In this document: positions 61,109 to 64,000 of the stretch, piece after piece | Layout: every line of letters begins with the position of its first letter | Position numbering within the stretch: position 1 is the stretch's first letter | From: an uncultured Bryobacterales bacterium | GTDB lineage: Bacteria > Acidobacteriota > Terriglobia > Bryobacterales > UBA6623 | Assembly (NCBI GenBank): GCA_951813065.1 | Contig: CATOTH010000009.1 | Span: forward strand, 666,922 to 730,921 | Direction: 5' to 3' | DNA: 64,000 bases | The notes under the pieces: generated by a model | Databases searched by the model: none | Told to the model about the DNA's origin: nothing | Seen by the model: only the letters and a program-made list of their open reading frames with translations | Position numbers and translations under genes: made by a program

Positions 61109-62149
61109 ATGCCAACCCCCTTTCGCATCGGTATCGACCCGGGCTGGGGAGAGAACTTCGAGGCCCACCTAGGCCGTTTTGTTCGCGGCCTTATCGATCC
61201 GAGGGAGGATCTGCGGTGGGAGTTTATCCCGGCCCCGGCGGATGAAGTCGCAAGGCCCGAAGTAATCGACACGTACGACGGACTACTCATTCGTGCCATG
61301 CCCTTCGATTCCACCAGTTTCCGGGGCGTGGAAAGGCTGATCTGCATTGCTCGCTGGGGCGTCGGTTTCGACGCTATCGACATTGAAGCGGCTACCGGCG
61401 CAGACGTCATTGTCGCGCTCACTCCCGTGGCGATCACGCGCGCAGTGGCAGAAACGCAGATCACACTGATCCTGGCACTAGCAAAGCGACTTGCTGACCT
61501 CGATAGGCGCACTAGGGCGGGGTTGTGGCAGCAGAACCTGCCCATTCTGGGCATCGATATCGTGGGCAAGACACTCTCTTCGATTGGCCTTGGGCGCATC
61601 GGGGCTGAAATGTTTCGGATCGCACGTGGAATCGGCTTCGAGCGGCTGCTCGCGTGCGATCCGTATTGTCCGGCGTCGCGGGCTCGAGCGCTGGACGTCG
61701 AATTGGTTGACCTTGACACCGCAATCTCGCAGGGTGACTTTGTCACCCTGAATACCCCTCTCAACTCGTCGACCCGGGGCATGATTGGCGCCCGGGAGTT
61801 CGCGTTGATGAAGCCCACGGCGTACTTCATCAACACCGCACGAGGGCCCATTGCTCAAGAATCGGCGCTAATTGATGCCCTCCGGACTGACCGCATCGCA
61901 GGTGCGGGCCTGGATGTTTTTGAGCAGGAACCGCCATCCCCGGACAACCCGTTGCTTGCAATGGAAAACGCAATCGTATCCCCGCACAGCATGGCGTGGA
62001 CACAGCAAGGCCTGGCCGGGAACAGCCGTGACGCCTGCCGCAACCTGCTTTGTGTGGCGTCGGGGCAGGTTCCTGCCTGCTTGGCAAATCCAGGTGCCGA
62101 GAATCGCCACGGAGTCCGCAAGAAACTTGCACGCTGGAGTTCGCAATGA
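61109..62149 (+). CDS. D-isomer-specific 2-hydroxyacid dehydrogenase
   Basis: NAD-dependent enzyme of 346 residues, related to phosphoglycerate dehydrogenase. The cofactor motif is SIGLGRIGAEMF. The catalytic trio is Arg in NTARGPIAQE, Glu in DVFEQEPPS and His in SPHSMAWT. RWGVGFDAIDI, near the substrate loop, is also typical. It overlaps the aldolase gene by ATGA (62146-62149), suggesting joint metabolism of a 2-hydroxy or 2-keto sugar acid. Confidence 0.88.
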   Translation: MPTPFRIGIDPGWGENFEAHLGRFVRGLIDPREDLRWEFIPAPADEVARPEVIDTYDGLLIRAMPFDSTSFRGVERLICIARWGVGFDAIDIEAATGADVIVALTPVAITRAVAETQITLILALAKRLADLDRRTRAGLWQQNLPILGIDIVGKTLSSIGLGRIGAEMFRIARGIGFERLLACDPYCPASRARALDVELVDLDTAISQGDFVTLNTPLNSSTRGMIGAREFALMKPTAYFINTARGPIAQESALIDALRTDRIAGAGLDVFEQEPPSPDNPLLAMENAIVSPHSMAWTQQGLAGNSRDACRNLLCVASGQVPACLANPGAENRHGVRKKLARWSSQ

Positions 62150-62928
62150 GATTGAACCGAATTCGGCAAGCCGCCCTCGAGGGGCGTGTGGCGGTTGGTC
62201 ACATGCTGATGGAGTTCGACACGCCCGGAATCGCCAAGCTATGCAGTCTGGCGGAACTGGACTTCGTATTGATAGACATGGAGCACGGCCCACTCGAGAT
62301 CCCACAAGTGGCACGCTTGATCTCTCGACTAAAGGCAACAGACATTGCTCCCGTGGTTCGAGTTCCGGCTTTGGAGTATCACTTCGTCGCTCGAGTTATG
62401 GATGCCGGAGCCCACGGGATCATGGCACCGAATGTCCGCACGGCTGAGCAAGCGCACCGTCTCAACGAAGCGATGCGCTACGCCCCAATCGGCAACCGCG
62501 GCTTGGGGCTGGGCACTGCTCACAACGACTTCCAGCGGCCCGATCCAGTTTCATACATGAAGGCGGCAAATGCCCGCAATGTGTTGCTCTGCCAAATCGA
62601 GAGCGAGACCGCCCTCAGCAACCTGGAGGAAATCGCAGCCGTACGAGGCGTGGACTGCCTCTGGGTGGGCCACATGGATCTGACTCAGTCCATGGGGATC
62701 GTCGGGCAGTTGCAACACCCGGCCTTCCTGGCGGCCCTGCGCAAGGTCACGGCTGCGGCAAGGGCGCGGGGATTGCTGGCCGGGATCCAACCGGGAGACC
62801 TGCAGCAGGCCAGGGACTGGATGGGACTCGGGTTCAACATGATCTCGTACAGCACGGATATCGGCGTATACGCTTCCGCGCTGGTAGAGCAGGTTGAAGC
62901 CCTGAGGAGCGCCGCCCCACGGGACTAG
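62146..62928 (+). CDS. HpcH/HpaI-type class II aldolase
   Basis: A 260-residue metal-dependent 2-keto-3-deoxy acid aldolase. VGHMLMEFDTPGIAKL and VLIDMEHGPLEI open the barrel, APNVRTAEQA and LCQIESETALSNLEEI (metal-binding Glu) follow, and CLWVGHMDLTQSMG carries the Asp ligand. Relatives cleave hydroxy-keto acids to pyruvate and an aldehyde. The start at 62146 overlaps the dehydrogenase stop; the frame is open back to 62050, but the family N-terminus begins at 62146. Confidence 0.88.
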   Translation: MRLNRIRQAALEGRVAVGHMLMEFDTPGIAKLCSLAELDFVLIDMEHGPLEIPQVARLISRLKATDIAPVVRVPALEYHFVARVMDAGAHGIMAPNVRTAEQAHRLNEAMRYAPIGNRGLGLGTAHNDFQRPDPVSYMKAANARNVLLCQIESETALSNLEEIAAVRGVDCLWVGHMDLTQSMGIVGQLQHPAFLAALRKVTAAARARGLLAGIQPGDLQQARDWMGLGFNMISYSTDIGVYASALVEQVEALRSAAPRD

Positions 62929-63497
62929 CGGGTACGGAATCCAAGGCAGCCGATTGGCGAAGCGCCCGGAGCGCTCAATTGTCGTCTGGCCCGACGATTG
63001 GATTGTCCGGCGCTCGCGCTGGAAACCCCGAATTCGCTCTCTAGCCTCGATTCCCAACTGAAGTTGTTCATGTGAGAGATTAGCGGGTTTTCCGGCGTGA
63101 AGCCCATGGGCGATAAGTGCTTTCTCAGGATCATTGACATTTATTTATAGCAGTTTGCCATCAATAACCACATTCGTACAACAAGAACCAGGAAAACGTC
63201 TACCGGAACAGGTGGCCTTCCAGGCATGGCTGCATTCACCGCGTTTCCCACATGGCATTCTCTACCGAGACCGCCAAGAGAGATTTCCACTGGAACGAGG
63301 TAAGCTCTTGTATTGATGCCAGTTATGCGGAGGGTCCGGCAGGCAGATGGGCTCTGCCGCCCCTGCGCGGATGGGCAGCTGCGGGCTCGCCAAGGCCTCT
63401 CCGCAGGCCTTGTGGGCAGGCCCGGTTCGCTGCCCCAGCGCCCCTTGACGGCTAGTCGCTGATTGCATAGTAACTAGTGTGGCGTATTCATGCTAAC
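62929..63497. other. Region between the aldolase gene and the terminal transposase
   Basis: About 570 bp. A short AT-rich stretch (63130-63175) stands out. A 60-codon frame at 63134 has no family resemblance. The left boundary of the terminal mobile element is probably in here, but no end repeat could be fixed. Confidence 0.4.
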
Positions 63498-64000
63498 ATG
63501 CATAAATACATGCAAGACCCCGCCCAGCGCTTCAGCACCCCCGAAAACAGCACCCACCGCCGTTACGAAGCCTTGCGCGCACTCTTCGTCGACCACGCCT
63601 CGCTCGAGGAGGCCGCCAGCCGCTTCGGCTACGCAGCCGGCACCTTGCGCAACCTGCGCGCCGCGTTCCTGCACCAGCCCCACCAGCCGTTCTTCCTCCC
63701 CGACCGCCGCGGCAAGCGCAAGCCGCTTCCCGGCCCGGACCGCGACGAGCGCATTCTCGCGCTGCGCAACGAGCGCAATCTCTCGGCCGCCGAGATCGCC
63801 GCGCACCTCACCACGCAGGAGGCCCTGCCGGTCAGCGCCACCACCGTCGCGCGCGTGCTCAAGCGCGCTGGCCTGCCCAAGCTGTGGCGGCGCACAGCGG
63901 CGCAGCGCACCGCCGGACCCGCTCCCGTGCTCGCCCCCGTCGCCGACCACCGCGCCCTGGACCTAGCCCCCCGCCGCTTGCGCACCGAGTTCGGCGGCCT
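63498..64000 (+). mobile_element. Transposase of a GC-rich insertion sequence, 5' part
   Basis: An open frame starting at 63498 (or 63510) and running off the window, at least 167 codons. It reads THRRYEALRALFVD, ASLEEAASRFGYAAGTLRNL (helix-turn-helix), FFLPDRRGKRKP, AEIAAHLTTQEALPVSATTV, then ALDLAPRRLRTEFGG. This is the N-terminus of transposases of the IS1634-like or unclassified ISNCY group with an N-terminal HTH. Almost every third base is G or C, far more than in neighbouring genes, which points to recent arrival. The family name is by recognition only. Confidence 0.7.

Noticed and set aside
63134..63316. 60-codon frame ahead of the terminal transposase
   Set aside because: No family resemblance and no ribosome site; it may be a fragment of an older element.
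1..64000. tRNA or rRNA genes
   Set aside because: The intergenic regions were scanned for T-loop and conserved rRNA segments and nothing convincing was seen; a covariance-model search would be decisive.

Overview
The window looks like a chromosome segment of a GC-rich Gram-negative bacterium. The best guess is an Acidobacteriota member of the Bryobacterales/Solibacter type. This is inferred from the mix of genes: hopanoid genes, several secreted sulfatases, Tat-exported and lipoprotein enzymes, an Nramp-like carrier, an OPT transporter and secreted TldD-like proteins. No rRNA or tRNA gene was seen, so the assignment rests on gene content only.

Layout. 1-415: decayed IS630-type transposase. 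0.6-8.6 kb: DNA repair glycosylase (tag), a lipoprotein with two metallo-beta-lactamase domains, a multi-membrane-span protein, an M49-like peptidase lipoprotein, a methyltransferase and an enoyl-CoA hydratase. 8.6-12.9 kb: overlapping housekeeping run purM-purN-tyrS, then mtaB. 12.9-16.7 kb: Nramp-like carrier, a Gfo/Idh/MocA oxidoreductase and a DUF4389 membrane protein. 17.0-20.5 kb: two exported TldD/TldE-like proteins, one with and one without the zinc motif. 20.9-42.6 kb: mainly catabolic and secreted functions, with four sulfatases, a membrane dipeptidase, galactose mutarotase, a gluconolactonase-like protein, an epimerase and a BNR-propeller gene, plus tpx, htpG-hspQ, msrP, a thioredoxin-like ferredoxin and a YncE-like propeller. 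42.5-52.4 kb: cytochrome c, DsbD, an MFS carrier, a four-gene MacB/DevBCA-like exporter operon and an SDR. 52.5-58.9 kb: APH-fold kinase, rhomboid protease, tatA, trmFO-xerC and hpnJ. 59-62.9 kb: OPT transporter, then a 2-hydroxyacid dehydrogenase-HpcH aldolase pair. 63.5 kb to the end: a GC-rich transposase running off the window.

The most unusual structure is at 33,417-35,162. Three identical head-to-tail copies of a 582-bp unit sit inside the BNR-propeller gene. Removing the array with one copy of the flanking TTTA restores a continuous 481-codon reading frame. The unit has no terminal inverted repeats and encodes no recognisable protein. It is rich in hairpins and ends in the same TTTA tetranucleotide that precedes it. 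It looks like a non-autonomous, structured mobile unit.

A second recurring pattern is that at least seven genes have a TANNNT -10 box 7-8 nt before an ATG/GTG with no Shine-Dalgarno sequence. This suggests frequent leaderless transcription and helps fix several start codons. The sulfatases, mutarotase, lactonase-like protein and interrupted propeller would fit breakdown of sulfated polysaccharides outside the cytoplasm. DsbD, TatA, MsrP and cytochrome c serve the same envelope compartment.
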